From the NCBI GenBank assembly GCA_041648175.1, contig JBAZPO010000028.1, forward strand, positions 1-29,830: a DNA stretch of 29,830 bases. The letters run 5' to 3'. Source of the stretch: Desulfobaccales bacterium. GTDB lineage: Bacteria; Desulfobacterota; Desulfobaccia; Desulfobaccales; 0-14-0-80-60-11. Positions 23,164-29,830 of this stretch are shown here, piece by piece (within the stretch, counting starts at the first letter, position 1; each line of letters opens with the position of its first letter). The translations under genes were made by a program, and so were the position numbers. The notes under the pieces are model-generated. The model was not told the DNA's origin and did not search any database. It saw only the letters and a program-made list of their open reading frames with translations.

Positions 23164-23613
23164 ATGAGCACTAATTTCCGTGATCTCATTCAAAAGGCGA
23201 TTGCCATCGAGGCCAAGATGGCTGAATTTTATGGAACCATGACGACAAAGGCGACCACTCCGGAAACCCGGGAGATCTTCAAAATCTTGGCCGGCGAAGA
23301 AGAAGAACATCGAGCCTTATTGGAGGCCTACCTGGAAAAAGGCGTATTTCCCAAAATTCCTCGAATCAATGCAGCCGATCTCGAACCGACGGTAAAGATG
23401 GTTGCTTCAATTACCCCGGATATAACGCCCACCGATGCACTGGCCTTCGCGATCCGGTCGGAGGAATACCAACATCGGTTTTACAAGAAGCTGGCCTCGG
23501 AATATCCTCTCGGCTTGACTCAAAAATTTCTGGAGAGAATGGCGGACATGGAACTCGTCCATAAAGACAAAGTTGAAAAGCTCCACCGGTGGTTTTCGCG
23601 AGTTCAGGGATAA
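23164..23613 (+). CDS. ferritin-like diiron protein (rubrerythrin-type)
   Basis: 149 aa from ATG 23164 with AAAGGA about seven bases before it. A four-helix bundle with diiron ligands is readable: Glu16 in helix 1 (AIEAKMAEFY), the ExxH Glu46-His49 in helix 2 (GEEEEH), Glu100/Glu101 in helix 3, and a second ExxH Glu130-His133 in helix 4 (MELVHKD). This is the rubrerythrin/ferritin-like arrangement. The rubredoxin domain of classical rubrerythrin is missing. Peroxide reduction or iron handling in an anaerobe is the expected role. The neighbouring globin sensor fits a response to oxygen or nitrosative stress, though no shared regulation is visible. Confidence 0.88.
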   Translation: MSTNFRDLIQKAIAIEAKMAEFYGTMTTKATTPETREIFKILAGEEEEHRALLEAYLEKGVFPKIPRINAADLEPTVKMVASITPDITPTDALAFAIRSEEYQHRFYKKLASEYPLGLTQKFLERMADMELVHKDKVEKLHRWFSRVQG

Positions 23614-23673
23614 TTGCTCAACGACACGTAACTATACATAGCGTCAATAATTTAACATATTTATCTTTGCGCC

Positions 23674-23719
23674 CTCTGCGCCTCTGCGGTGAAAAATAAT
23701 TAACCGCAGAGGCGCAGAG
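23674..23719. repeat. palindromic repeat with GAAAAATAATTA loop, second copy
   Basis: Arms of 17 bp (CTCTGCGCCTCTGCGGT and its exact complement) enclose the same 12-nt loop as the element after lnt at 11692-11727. It forms part of the 363-bp gene-free stretch after the ferritin-like gene. Confidence 0.8.
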
Positions 23720-23748
23720 AACGCAGAGAGCGCTTATGTTCAATTACT

Positions 23749-23932
23749 TATAGCAGTTGCCAAAAATTCTTTCTGATTGCTGGATTTCTAAATCCCCCTA
23801 AATCCCCCTTTTTCAAAGGGGGACTTTTAAAGCAATTCCGCTAAGTTCCCCCCTTTGGAAAAGGGGGGTTAGGGGGGATTTAGCTTCTTAGACAATGTGC
23901 CTTAAAGGAAAAAACTTTTGGCAAACGCTATA
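23749..23932. mobile_element. MITE-like element, 184 bp
   Basis: The left end TATAGCAGTTGCCAAAAATT and the right end, read inverted as TATAGCGTTTGCCAAAAGTT, form terminal inverted repeats of about 24 bp. Inside are two facing copies of an AAATCCCCCTAAATCCCCC motif with C-tract/G-tract folds, making the whole element a nested palindrome. It has no coding capacity. A diverged copy sits at 29545-29720 and an internal half at 20079-20118. TA at both outer edges may be part of the target site. It is presumably moved by a transposase encoded elsewhere. Confidence 0.7.
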
Positions 23933-23976
23933 AGTCATTGCGCATAAAGGCGATTTCTGCATCTCGCGCCGTTATT

Positions 23977-25593
23977 TCAATAAGCCGATACCAGCCAGGT
24001 TTGGGCGATAAGATCATAGAGTTCCACCTTAAGCCCGGACTTAGCCGAAATTTCTCTGCCGAATTCCATATAATCCCGTTGCGTTAAAGTCCCGTAAGGC
24101 GGCCAGGGGGGAACGCCTGCGCCTTCAGGTTGGCCGGTTTTAGCGAAGTTGGTCCAATAAATCATGATCTGGTCCGAGAAGCGCCAATCGTCAAAGCCGA
24201 AGCCCAGGAGAATTTTGGTGAACCCGAATACCGAAAATATTTCGGCCCCGTGCACCACGCCAAGTTGATCATTGGAGAGCCGCTGTTTGGTTGAGTCCTC
24301 GGCCAGGATCTCCGTGGCCCACGCTGGAGCCCGGCGGGTGAAGCGATAGAACCAGGCCGGCTGCTGCACGTTTAAGGCTGTGCCTGCCATATAATTGGCC
24401 CAGGCGCCGAACCATTTGGCCGAGATCAGTTGATCCAGGCAAGGCCACAGGTCTTTAGGGGATGTAACCGGTAAAAGCTGCAAGACCCTGGCCGCATTCT
24501 TCCCGAAGGTCGCGTCCAGGTGCTGGCGGTAGGCCTCCGGGCTGCTGAATTGGGGCATGAGCCAGGGCAGAAAGATAGTGCTTTCATTGGCGGTGACGCC
24601 GGTGAGCAACGGCACCGGATGCCGCCGTCCCTGGCCAAACAGCCTGACGGGATGATCGGGAATCAGCCAACCGTCCACGGTGGGACAACACACGAGATGC
24701 AGAACTTCTACACCAAGCGACTCCTCCAGTGTGGCGGCCGCAATGGCAAGCCGGTCCCAGGGGACCTGGCGCAAGGCCGGCGCCACGTCCGGGGCCGGGG
24801 CTATGCCCAATTCCCCGGCCAGCCGCACCCCTACCGTTTCCGCCGGGATCACCCCCACCTGTTCGTGGCGCAGGGGCCGCAGGCACCCCACCACTGCCGG
24901 ACTTTCAGCAATGGCCGCGTGAAACAGGCCTTGGGCCAGGGGACTTACCAGGAGCAAACTGACACTTGCGGCTCCGGCGGACTGGCCGAAAATGGTTACT
25001 CTATGGGGATCGCCGCCAAACTGGGCGATATTGCGCTGCACCCAGTTGAGCGCCGCCACCTGGTCAAGGAGCCCGTAGTTTCCCGAAACCTGGTGGGGCG
25101 ATTCGGCTGACAGACTTGGATGGGCCAAAAAACCCAGGACCCCGAGGCGGTAGTTGAAGGTGACCACCACCACCCCTTTGTCGGCGAGGGCGGCGCCGTC
25201 ATAGAGTTCGTCGGAGCCGCTGCCGTACATAAAGGCCCCGCCGTGAATCCAGACCATCACCGGCAGCCGTTCGCCCACATTTTTGGCCGGGGTCCAGACG
25301 TTGAGAAAGAGGCAGTCCTCGCTCATGGCCCCGGAATAACCCGGCTGGAGGCAGACTGGCCCAAAGGTGTCGCACCGGCGCGGCGCGGTCCAGGGAGTTA
25401 CCGGCTGCGGAGGCCGCCAGCGTAATGGGCCTGTGGGCGCCGCGGCGTAAGGAATGCCCCGGTAAACGCCATCGGGATGGCGCAGGATGGGGCCGCTATC
25501 AAGCGGGATCACCCCCCGGTCCCCGCTCTCACAACCGCTGAGCAGGAGGACCATGACTAGGGCGAAGCAAGTCGATTGAATTTTAAAGGACAC
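23977..25593 (-). CDS. type B carboxylesterase, lipoprotein
   Basis: 538 aa from GTG 25593 with a GAGG seven bases upstream and a longer AAGGAGG further out. A signal peptide with lipobox LLSGC makes Cys21 the lipidated residue. Carboxylesterase/acetylcholinesterase family landmarks follow in order: YRGIPYAAAPTGPLRW near 44-59, EDCLFLNVWTP near 92-102, the oxyanion HGGAF (117-121), and the nucleophile elbow GQSAGA with Ser205. The acidic residue is likely in the TANESTIF region, and the His lies in GVVHGAEIF near the C-terminus. It hydrolyses carboxylic esters; the substrate is unknown. Lipid anchoring suggests an envelope-facing esterase. Confidence 0.92.
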   Translation of the reverse strand: MSFKIQSTCFALVMVLLLSGCESGDRGVIPLDSGPILRHPDGVYRGIPYAAAPTGPLRWRPPQPVTPWTAPRRCDTFGPVCLQPGYSGAMSEDCLFLNVWTPAKNVGERLPVMVWIHGGAFMYGSGSDELYDGAALADKGVVVVTFNYRLGVLGFLAHPSLSAESPHQVSGNYGLLDQVAALNWVQRNIAQFGGDPHRVTIFGQSAGAASVSLLLVSPLAQGLFHAAIAESPAVVGCLRPLRHEQVGVIPAETVGVRLAGELGIAPAPDVAPALRQVPWDRLAIAAATLEESLGVEVLHLVCCPTVDGWLIPDHPVRLFGQGRRHPVPLLTGVTANESTIFLPWLMPQFSSPEAYRQHLDATFGKNAARVLQLLPVTSPKDLWPCLDQLISAKWFGAWANYMAGTALNVQQPAWFYRFTRRAPAWATEILAEDSTKQRLSNDQLGVVHGAEIFSVFGFTKILLGFGFDDWRFSDQIMIYWTNFAKTGQPEGAGVPPWPPYGTLTQRDYMEFGREISAKSGLKVELYDLIAQTWLVSAY

Positions 25594-25781
25594 TTAACAA
25601 CCTCTCACCTCCTTCCCCGTTGTGGCGTCTTCGCGATAATATTGAAGGTGGGTGAGGGGTAATTTTCACGGGATGAGCGTGTATTTCATTTATTGGAGAT
25701 TCCGGCTTCATAACGGACTTGTATTCCGTTTTGGTAGGGTTCATGTATGGAGCAACGTAGCTATTAATGTCACTATCAGGG

Positions 25782-26249
25782 TCATTTCAGACGAACTGGA
25801 CCATCAGGATTATCTGCTTGACTACTAATATATGTTACCATATCTTTGAAATTGGCAACATATTTTGGATCAGTGCATACAGTGTCTTTAAGATTGGCGG
25901 TTAAAATATTTTTAAATTTTATTGTGATTTGATTGCCGCGTTGGGCAGTATATTTGGTTGAAAGTTCCCCTGAAGCCGCTGGGCCAGTAGAGACGGGAGT
26001 CATTTCTACCTTCAAACCGCCACTTTGGTCCCCAGAGGCGGCGATGTTAAAAGTTACCTGCACTTCGTCAGTAATCAGACCTGTCCGTAAACGTCCTTGG
26101 GCGTCTCGCATTTCAACAAGTCCTCTTCCCACAGATTTCATTGCTTCTTCTAAGGTTATTTCACTAGGCCTCGGAACCACCGTCGTTGCACAGCCAACAA
26201 GATTAATAGTGAGTAACAAGATAACTAAATTCTGCAATTTAATGGCCAT
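25782..26249 (-). CDS. small lipoprotein, 155 aa
   Basis: Residues 1-19 form a signal peptide ending in a lipobox (INLVGC), so Cys20 would be lipidated. The body has a helical start (EITLEEAMKSVGRGLVEM) and then strands ending RGNQITIKFKN. This pattern reminds me of the trypsin-co-occurring domain 2 type of small beta domain, although I could not verify that. GGGGGGCGAAA precedes the ATG. It is moderately AT-rich and lies between the esterase and the dehydrogenase on the same strand. Function unknown. Confidence 0.68.
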   Translation of the reverse strand: MAIKLQNLVILLLTINLVGCATTVVPRPSEITLEEAMKSVGRGLVEMRDAQGRLRTGLITDEVQVTFNIAASGDQSGGLKVEMTPVSTGPAASGELSTKYTAQRGNQITIKFKNILTANLKDTVCTDPKYVANFKDMVTYISSQADNPDGPVRLK

Positions 26250-26381
26250 TTTCGCCCCCCCATTCTTGAGGTTGATATATAAAACTTAGATTTTTTAAAT
26301 ACTTTTATATAATAGCATTAGTTTTTTAATGTAATCTTAATCATCAAATCTCTCCCTCGGCAACTTTCCTGCTTGGCAGGC

Positions 26382-27542
26382 TCAGCCCCGGCTCACAACC
26401 ACCTCAATCAGTTCCGAGGTTTTAAGCGGCATCGGGAAGGTGCAATAAGGCGCGAGCCTCTGGAAAAATTCCTCGGCATTGAAGGCGATTTCAGGTGCGA
26501 TGACTCCCTTGTTGGTGACCCGCCCCTGGAGCAGGAGGCGTGTCCCCAGGGCCAGCGGAATGCCGGTGGCATTCGCCATGCCCGGAGGTGTGGCTTTTAT
26601 GGAGGTTGCCACCAGAGCGGGTCTGCCGTCTTTGGCGCCTTTGGCGAGGGCAAAAAAGAGGGGCAAACGGGGAGTGCCGGCCACCCGTTTCGACTCCGAA
26701 CTACTTTGGGCGGAATCCTCCGCCAGGATTTGCGCAGCTTCTTCCAGCGTCAGCCGGCTTTGGTCAATCTGGCTGGCGAGCCTTCTGAAACTGCCGATCC
26801 ACGCACCGGGCATGACCATAACGCAGTAGGAGCGCGGCAGGTCCGGAAAGGAATAATGGAAGGACACCGGCTCCGGATGCCCCACGGTATAAACGACTCT
26901 GGTCCCCCTGCCGGGGTACTCCAGGGTGACGTCTGACAGGGGCTGATGCTCGACCAATTTCCCCCGGTCGCACTCCAAAATGGTGCCGGAGCACTGCTGC
27001 ATCCAGTGAACCGCCGCGGCGGAATAGGCGACTCGCTCATCGCCGCCGGCGTCTTCTTCGATATTCCACCCTGCCACCAACTCCTCAGTCCGGTCCAGTT
27101 CGGCCCTGGCCCGCGCCGCCAGCATACTGGTGATCCCGGGGCTCGCACCTAACCCCACGATGGCGGTGATTCCCGCGGCTTGGGCCCGGTTGTTAAGCTC
27201 ATGCATCGCCTTGGTCGGCTCCGGGTCATCGCAGATATCAAGGTAATCGATCCCCGCTTCCAGCGCGGCTTTAAATACCGTGACGCCGAAACGGAAAAAC
27301 GGTCCGACACAGTTCATGACCACATCCGCCTGGCGCATCAAAGCGACCAGCTCGCTGCGGTTAGTGACGTCTATGCCGGTACCCCGAGCCTTATCACCAC
27401 ACAATGCCGCTTTCTGTTGGGCCGCCTTAAGGTCAAGGTCGGCAATAATCACGCTTTCCACTTCCTCAAAAGAGGCAATTGTGGCCGCGGCTATGGTCCC
27501 CATGGCGCCTGCGCCCAGCGCCAGAACTCGTTTCTTGGTCAT
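26382..27542 (-). CDS. saccharopine dehydrogenase family NAD(P)-binding protein
   Basis: 386 aa. The N-terminal Rossmann fold has GAGAMG at residues 10-15, then an acidic end of beta-2 (IIADLDLKAAQQ), and the family strand DVVMNCVGPFFRFG followed by YLDICDDP. The C-terminal half resembles the saccharopine dehydrogenase/homospermidine-synthase-like catalytic domain, with GLGASPGITSMLA in the linker. GGAG lies six bases before the ATG. The true substrate is unclear, since this family also includes carboxynorspermidine and other imino-acid reductases. A polyamine link to speD is possible but the genes are 20 kb apart. Confidence 0.88.
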   Translation of the reverse strand: MTKKRVLALGAGAMGTIAAATIASFEEVESVIIADLDLKAAQQKAALCGDKARGTGIDVTNRSELVALMRQADVVMNCVGPFFRFGVTVFKAALEAGIDYLDICDDPEPTKAMHELNNRAQAAGITAIVGLGASPGITSMLAARARAELDRTEELVAGWNIEEDAGGDERVAYSAAAVHWMQQCSGTILECDRGKLVEHQPLSDVTLEYPGRGTRVVYTVGHPEPVSFHYSFPDLPRSYCVMVMPGAWIGSFRRLASQIDQSRLTLEEAAQILAEDSAQSSSESKRVAGTPRLPLFFALAKGAKDGRPALVATSIKATPPGMANATGIPLALGTRLLLQGRVTNKGVIAPEIAFNAEEFFQRLAPYCTFPMPLKTSELIEVVVSRG

Positions 27543-27592
27543 TTTTTCTCCGGTCAGTAACTATTACTATATGATTGCTGAAAAACGGTTTT

Positions 27593-27668
27593 ATTGTCAT
27601 CCTGAACGCAGTGAAGGATCTCAAGTTATTAAAAATGCGAGATTCTTCGCTCCGCTCAGAATGACAAT
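27593..27668. repeat. imperfect palindrome (GTCATCCTGAACGCAGTGAAGG type)
   Basis: ATTGTCATCCTGA... and ...TCAGAATGACAAT form the ends of a 76-bp imperfect inverted repeat, with GAAGGATCT and AGATTCTTC inside. Such elements are common, widely spread repeats in bacterial intergenic DNA. It is in the 282-bp gap between the dehydrogenase and kinase genes, which holds no gene. Confidence 0.7.
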
Positions 27669-27824
27669 TCAGGGAAATGGGAAGTTCTTCAACCGTCTGC
27701 TATGGCCTGGTGAGGATCAGCATTTTTAGACCTAACCATTCCTCTGATCTAATCGGAAGATTTTGCTTTATCTTAAAAGAATAGTGGAGGTAGAGAGTTC
27801 GTCGGAGCAAGCGAGGCTAGGCGC

Positions 27825-29030
27825 TTACTTGCTTTCTTTGGTGGGCTCTGAAGTTTCCGGAGGTTCCGAAAGTTTTGAAGGCTCAGAGGTTTCCGGCTCG
27901 GGAGGGGCTGTAAGCGGGGCGGATGGCAGTAACTCTTCTGCGACCTCCGGACGGTCGGTGAAGCGGTGCGGCAGTCTGATGATCACGGTGGTGCCCCGGC
28001 CCACCTGGCTATCCAGGGTAATGACGCCCCGGTGTTCGTCCACGATCTGGCGCACGAACACCATCCCCAAGCCGGTGCCGCCGATCTTGGTGGTATAAAA
28101 CGGCACGAAGACCTTTTCCACCACTTCCGGGGACATGCCCCGGCCCGTGTCGTGGATGATCAACACCGCAAATTTATCCTCTTCGGCAGTGCGCACCAGC
28201 ACAGTGCCCCCAGGCCGGGTGGCCTCCACCGCATTGCGCACCAGGTGAGCCAGGGCCACCTTCAGGAGATGCATGTTGAAGCGGCCCACCAGGGGCGTGG
28301 GGCAGATTTCCGTCACCAGGGCGATGTTCTTGGCCCGCATTTCCGGAAGCAGCAACTGCAGGGTGCTGCGAATGATCTCGTTCAAGTCCTCTTGGGCGAA
28401 AAATGACGTCTTTCTCTGGGCCAGGGTCTCGAAGCGCTCCACCATCTGTTCGATGCGCCGGGCTTCCTCGGCGATGGCCGTGGCCCAGGCCCGGCTGGGG
28501 TCATCTTCGTCCGTTTTCCGCAAGAGACGATGGCTAAAGCCGCCGATGACATGCAGGGGATTGCGGATGCCGTGGGCCATGCCCAAGGCCATCTCCGACA
28601 TGGTGCGCTCCATCACCAGGGCTTCCATCTCCCTGTTCAGGGCCAGAATCTCATGGCTGGTTTCTTCCAGGTGGTGATGATCCGCCTCCATGCGGCGATA
28701 CAGGCGCTGAATTCTATGGAAAAACAGGGTGATGGAGGCGATGCCCACATAGACCACGGTATCGAAACCGCCGAAAATCCGCTGGACCAGAGCTAGGTTG
28801 GGCAGGTTCCAATAGGTGATAAGATCAGCCAGGGTATGGGAAGTGATATGGGTAATGGAAAAAATCAGAAAGATAATGGCGAGCCAGTTGAGGAATAGCC
28901 ATAAGGCATTTTCCGGGTCCTGATCTACCAGCCGATAGCTCAGGCGCAGGGAGAGGATGCTTAAAATGAGCACAGCAAGCGAACACAGGTATCCCAGAAT
29001 CCACAAGGGAGCGAGGGGCAGGGCGATCAT
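27825..29030 (-). CDS. membrane sensor histidine kinase
   Basis: 401 aa. Three membrane segments (about 5-28, 42-66 and 82-106) are followed by a coiled-coil linker (107-145). The kinase core has an H box ALGMAHGIRNPLHVI with phospho-acceptor His153, an N box with Asn266 in HLVRNAVEA, a G1 box DTGRG (294-298) and a G2 box GGTGLGM (317-323). No PAS, HAMP or receiver domain is present. The last 30 residues are low-complexity Pro/Glu/Ser/Thr repeats (SEP units). Its ATG overlaps the stop of the preceding membrane protein gene by four bases. No response regulator is adjacent; the orphan receiver at 5091-5534 is far away. Confidence 0.92.
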   Translation of the reverse strand: MIALPLAPLWILGYLCSLAVLILSILSLRLSYRLVDQDPENALWLFLNWLAIIFLIFSITHITSHTLADLITYWNLPNLALVQRIFGGFDTVVYVGIASITLFFHRIQRLYRRMEADHHHLEETSHEILALNREMEALVMERTMSEMALGMAHGIRNPLHVIGGFSHRLLRKTDEDDPSRAWATAIAEEARRIEQMVERFETLAQRKTSFFAQEDLNEIIRSTLQLLLPEMRAKNIALVTEICPTPLVGRFNMHLLKVALAHLVRNAVEATRPGGTVLVRTAEEDKFAVLIIHDTGRGMSPEVVEKVFVPFYTTKIGGTGLGMVFVRQIVDEHRGVITLDSQVGRGTTVIIRLPHRFTDRPEVAEELLPSAPLTAPPEPETSEPSKLSEPPETSEPTKESK

Positions 29031-29491
29031 TTAATCGCTCCGGGCTTGCGGGCGAGAGCCCTGAGGCCCAGATAAAACATGAGAAAAGCCGGCACCAAGA
29101 GAACAAAGTGATCAATCTTGGTGACATAGACCAGCCAGGTCTGAAAGCTGTCCATGAGGAGCAGCCGCCCCCAGCCCTGGCCCATGATCACGGGATTTCC
29201 CAGGGTCCAGTCGGCAAAATGGCCGACAAAGGCATCAAAGTTCCACAGGGCTAAGAGCGCCCAGGCCCACACCAGCAGCCGGAAACCACGAAACTTTTGC
29301 AACTTGGCGTGAAAAATTTCCTGGATAAAAAAGAGCATGCTCAAGCCAAAGAGCAGGTGCGCGATCTGGTGGACATAGGAGCCCTGGGTGCCAAAATTAT
29401 ACCAGGTGGCCCATTGGGCCAGGGCATGGCTCGGCATAAGCATAACGAGGAGGAAACCCGTAGAGCCCAACCAGACCAATCGGCGCCTCAT
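29027..29491 (-). CDS. small His-containing membrane protein coupled to kinase
   Basis: 154 aa. The N-terminus looks like a signal peptide (RRRLVWLGSTGFLLVMLMPSHALAQ), followed by about three membrane segments. Several histidines lie in or near the membrane (YVHQIAH, FHAKL, VGHFADW, KIDHFVLL), which could bind heme or metal. No family recognised. The stop codon overlaps the kinase start (ATGA), so the two proteins are made together. I infer that this is the sensory or accessory partner of the kinase. Confidence 0.75.
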   Translation of the reverse strand: MRRRLVWLGSTGFLLVMLMPSHALAQWATWYNFGTQGSYVHQIAHLLFGLSMLFFIQEIFHAKLQKFRGFRLLVWAWALLALWNFDAFVGHFADWTLGNPVIMGQGWGRLLLMDSFQTWLVYVTKIDHFVLLVPAFLMFYLGLRALARKPGAIK

Positions 29492-29544
29492 ATCTTCAGG
29501 CCTCTCTTGGTGCTATTGTGAGCATATTCGCGGGAATTGTCAAT

Positions 29545-29720
29545 TATAGCGTTTGCCATAAATTTATGCCGCTGGCTGATTTTTAAATCCCCCTAAATCC
29601 CCCTTTTTCAAAGGGGGACTTTATAAGTAATTCCTTATAGTTCCCCCCTTTAACAAAGGGGGGTTAGGGGGGATTTGGGGTGTTAAAGTATCTCCTAATT
29701 ACGGAAAAAACTTTTGAGCT
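29545..29720. mobile_element. diverged copy of the MITE-like element
   Basis: The left end TATAGCGTTTGCCATAAATT matches the terminal repeat of the element at 23749-23932, and the interior carries the same facing AAATCCCCC/GGGGGGATTT arms. The right end (GGAAAAAACTTTTGAG...) retains only the inner part of the inverted repeat, so the copy is decayed there. Confidence 0.65.
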
Positions 29721-29769
29721 TCTTGCAAAATTGCCGGACATTATGGAATCGCAGAATTCAGCCTATATG

Positions 29770-29793
29770 AGCACAGGCTGGAAAGCCTGTGCT
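29770..29793. repeat. palindromic repeat (AGCACAGGCT hairpin)
   Basis: A perfect 10-bp stem, AGCACAGGCT/AGCCTGTGCT, encloses a GGAA tetraloop, followed by ACCGGGG. It is another short dispersed element. Together with the MITE-like copy it fills most of the gene-free right edge (29492-29830). Confidence 0.6.
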
Positions 29794-29830
29794 ACCGGGG
29801 AATTTTTAAATACCCATATAAAGTTTCGGC

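Noticed and set aside
27763..28098. Ser/Gly-rich plus-strand frame at the end of the kinase gene
   Set aside because: It is the complement of the kinase's Pro/Glu/Ser/Thr tail and shows no independent coding signs.

Overview
The window looks like a chromosomal segment of a GC-rich, Gram-negative anaerobe. A Desulfobacterota (former deltaproteobacterial) relative of the Desulfobacca/Syntrophobacter type is my best guess. The grounds are the Gram-negative envelope genes (lnt, a TolC/HlyD/RND pump, lipoproteins), two radical SAM enzymes, a rubrerythrin-like diiron protein, a globin-type sensor, and several small palindromic repeat families. This is inference; there is no rRNA or marker gene here. 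GC-rich housekeeping genes alternate with AT-rich islands that carry small orphan genes and repeats, which suggests recent gain in the islands.

Layout. 1-1860: repeats, two AT-rich secreted orphans on the minus strand, and a terminator-bounded putative small RNA. 1875-4987: a tight plus-strand cluster of a 167-aa orphan, an 86-aa orphan and two different radical SAM/SPASM proteins. This resembles a peptide-maturation (RiPP-like) locus and is the best candidate for an undescribed system. 5091-7003 (minus): a stand-alone receiver protein and a DUF1015 protein. 7421-11659 (plus): speD with a strongly structured leader, a CorC-type CBS protein, and lnt. The corC-lnt neighbourhood is interrupted by a mini transcription unit, an orphan, and a decayed nucleotidyltransferase module flanked by two copies of the lnt promoter region. 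11958-15001 (plus): a small orphan, an internally repeated membrane protein, and an SH3-protein/M48-metalloprotease pair.

15067-21766 (minus): a tripartite efflux operon transcribed tolC, hlyD-like, then the RND permease. An AT-rich gene for a membrane-anchored protein with four 31-residue Cys/His repeats sits between the last two. 22001-23613 (plus): a globin-sensor/PsiE-like fusion and a diiron ferritin-like protein. 23749-23932: a MITE-like element whose relative lies near the right edge. 23977-27542 (minus): a type B carboxylesterase lipoprotein, a small lipoprotein and a saccharopine-dehydrogenase-like protein. 27825-29491 (minus): a small membrane protein translationally coupled to a membrane histidine kinase with no response regulator beside it.

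The genes that clearly work together are the radical SAM cluster, the pump operon, the SH3/M48 pair and the kinase pair. I see no rRNA, tRNA or CRISPR array.
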